Shown piece after piece: positions 31,488-31,995 of a DNA stretch of 31,995 nucleotides. The notes beneath the pieces were generated by a model. It made no database searches and was not told the origin of the DNA. It worked only from the letters and a program-made list of their open reading frames with translations. Positions within the stretch are counted from its first letter, which is position 1. Each line of letters starts with the position of its first letter. Source of the DNA: an uncultured Microbacterium sp. (GTDB lineage: Bacteria; Actinomycetota; Actinomycetes; Actinomycetales; Microbacteriaceae); NCBI RefSeq assembly GCF_943912325.1, contig NZ_CALTTX010000026.1, positions 1 to 31,995 on the forward strand, in the 5' to 3' direction. The translations under genes and the position numbers were made by a program.

Positions 31488-31995
31488 TCAGTGCGCCGCG
31501 TGGTAGGTCGTGCCCGTCTCGTCGGCCTTCCAGTAGCCCTTCACGACGATCCGGTCGGAATCGAGACCCCAGCGCTCGACCGCGAGCGCGCGTCCGGCCT
31601 TGACGACCTGTTGTTCGGCGGCGACGAAGACGAAGACGTCACCGGCGGGGCGGGCGTCAGCCCCCTGTGCGTCGAGCCACGCGACGAGGGCTGTGCCCGC
31701 GGCATCCGTTCCCCGATGAACGAACTCGACGGGCGCTGCCGTTTCGATCGCGACCTCGTGGGCGGCGTCGGGCACTTCGATCACGATGCGTGCGTTCGAT
31801 GACGGATGGATGCGTGCGGCATAGCGCCTGACCTGAGCGATCGCGGTCTCATCCGCAACGAGCAGCCGCGCGTCGGGGTCGCCCGCGATCCGCAGCGTGC
31901 CGCGCGGTCCGCCGACGCCGAGCTGCGCGCCGATCGGGGCGTTCGCGGCCCAGACGCCCGCAACGCCCACGTCTCCGTGCACGGCGAACTCGAGG
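31488..31995 (-). CDS. Siderophore-interacting protein, C-terminal part (5' end beyond window)
   Basis: This minus-strand frame is open through the right edge; at least 169 residues are visible. LEFAVHGDVGVAGVWA, GGPRGTLRIAGDPDARLLVA and DETAIAQVRRYAA match the FAD-binding and NAD(P)H-binding domains of siderophore-interacting ferric reductases. The C-terminus VVKGYWKADETGTTYHA is the usual KGYW ending. These cytoplasmic flavoproteins reduce ferric siderophores to release iron. The frame continues upstream past the GTG at 31982, so that is not the start. It is convergent with the desaturase. Confidence 0.88.
   Translation of the reverse strand, partial: LEFAVHGDVGVAGVWAANAPIGAQLGVGGPRGTLRIAGDPDARLLVADETAIAQVRRYAARIHPSSNARIVIEVPDAAHEVAIETAAPVEFVHRGTDAAGTALVAWLDAQGADARPAGDVFVFVAAEQQVVKAGRALAVERWGLDSDRIVVKGYWKADETGTTYHAAH

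Overview
The window is high-GC DNA from an actinobacterium, most likely a member of Microbacteriaceae. The reasons are the GC-rich third codon positions, frequent GTG starts, frequent GGATGC/GCATCC hexamers, several apparently leaderless genes, and a housekeeping order typical of that family (ilvB-ilvN-ilvC ... serA ... leuB ... ilvE-FAH ... gltX). This assignment is inference. There is no rRNA or CRISPR array, and no intact integrase or transposase.

Layout. 1-341: the very edge holds a minus-strand P-loop ATPase fragment resembling actinobacterial conjugation ATPases, abutting the C-terminal remnant of an alpha/beta hydrolase. 363-3694 (minus): two MFS transporters, the second in an operon with a leaderless MarR regulator. 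3905-4776: a 3-hydroxybutyrate dehydrogenase-like SDR overlapping a hydrolase gene cut off after about 40 codons. 4811-5065: a small membrane protein. 5196-7489: the trehalose pair otsA-otsB. 7486-12722: ilvD-ilvB-ilvN-ilvC for branched-chain amino acids, followed by two small membrane proteins and serA. 15701-17946: a divergent TetR/DHA2-type efflux pair. 18010-21057: leuB, ilvE and a fumarylacetoacetate hydrolase-family enzyme. 21127-24491: an MFS transporter, a class V aminotransferase-like enzyme and a divergent LysR regulator. 24622-26316: gltX and tRNA-Gln(CUG).

The main accessory region starts inside the tRNA. The 3' 34 bp of tRNA-Gln recur perfectly 1,278 bp downstream (26287-26320 and 27565-27598), bracketing a mini-island. 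Its recognisable cargo is a Fic toxin with a 51-codon antitoxin that carries the inhibitory SxxxEN motif. The next 1.6 kb is a patchwork: a frameshifted DUF4240-like gene, a NERD-nuclease fragment and a 68-aa orphan. Core-like DNA resumes with a cold-shock gene that has a long leader, a fatty acid desaturase whose reading frame lacks a usable start codon, and the C-terminal part of a siderophore-interacting protein at the right edge.

Metabolically, ilvD/B/N/C with leuB and ilvE cover most of valine, isoleucine and leucine synthesis, serA opens serine synthesis, and otsA/otsB make trehalose. The regulators (MarR, TetR, LysR) each sit beside a transporter or enzyme gene, and each appears to be translated from a leaderless transcript. 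I see no complete new defence or conjugation system. The strongest candidates for new biology are the integrase-less tRNA-Gln/FicTA island, the hairpin that would bury the ribosome-binding site of the first MFS gene, the possible cysteine-containing leader peptide of serA, and the unusual cspA leader.
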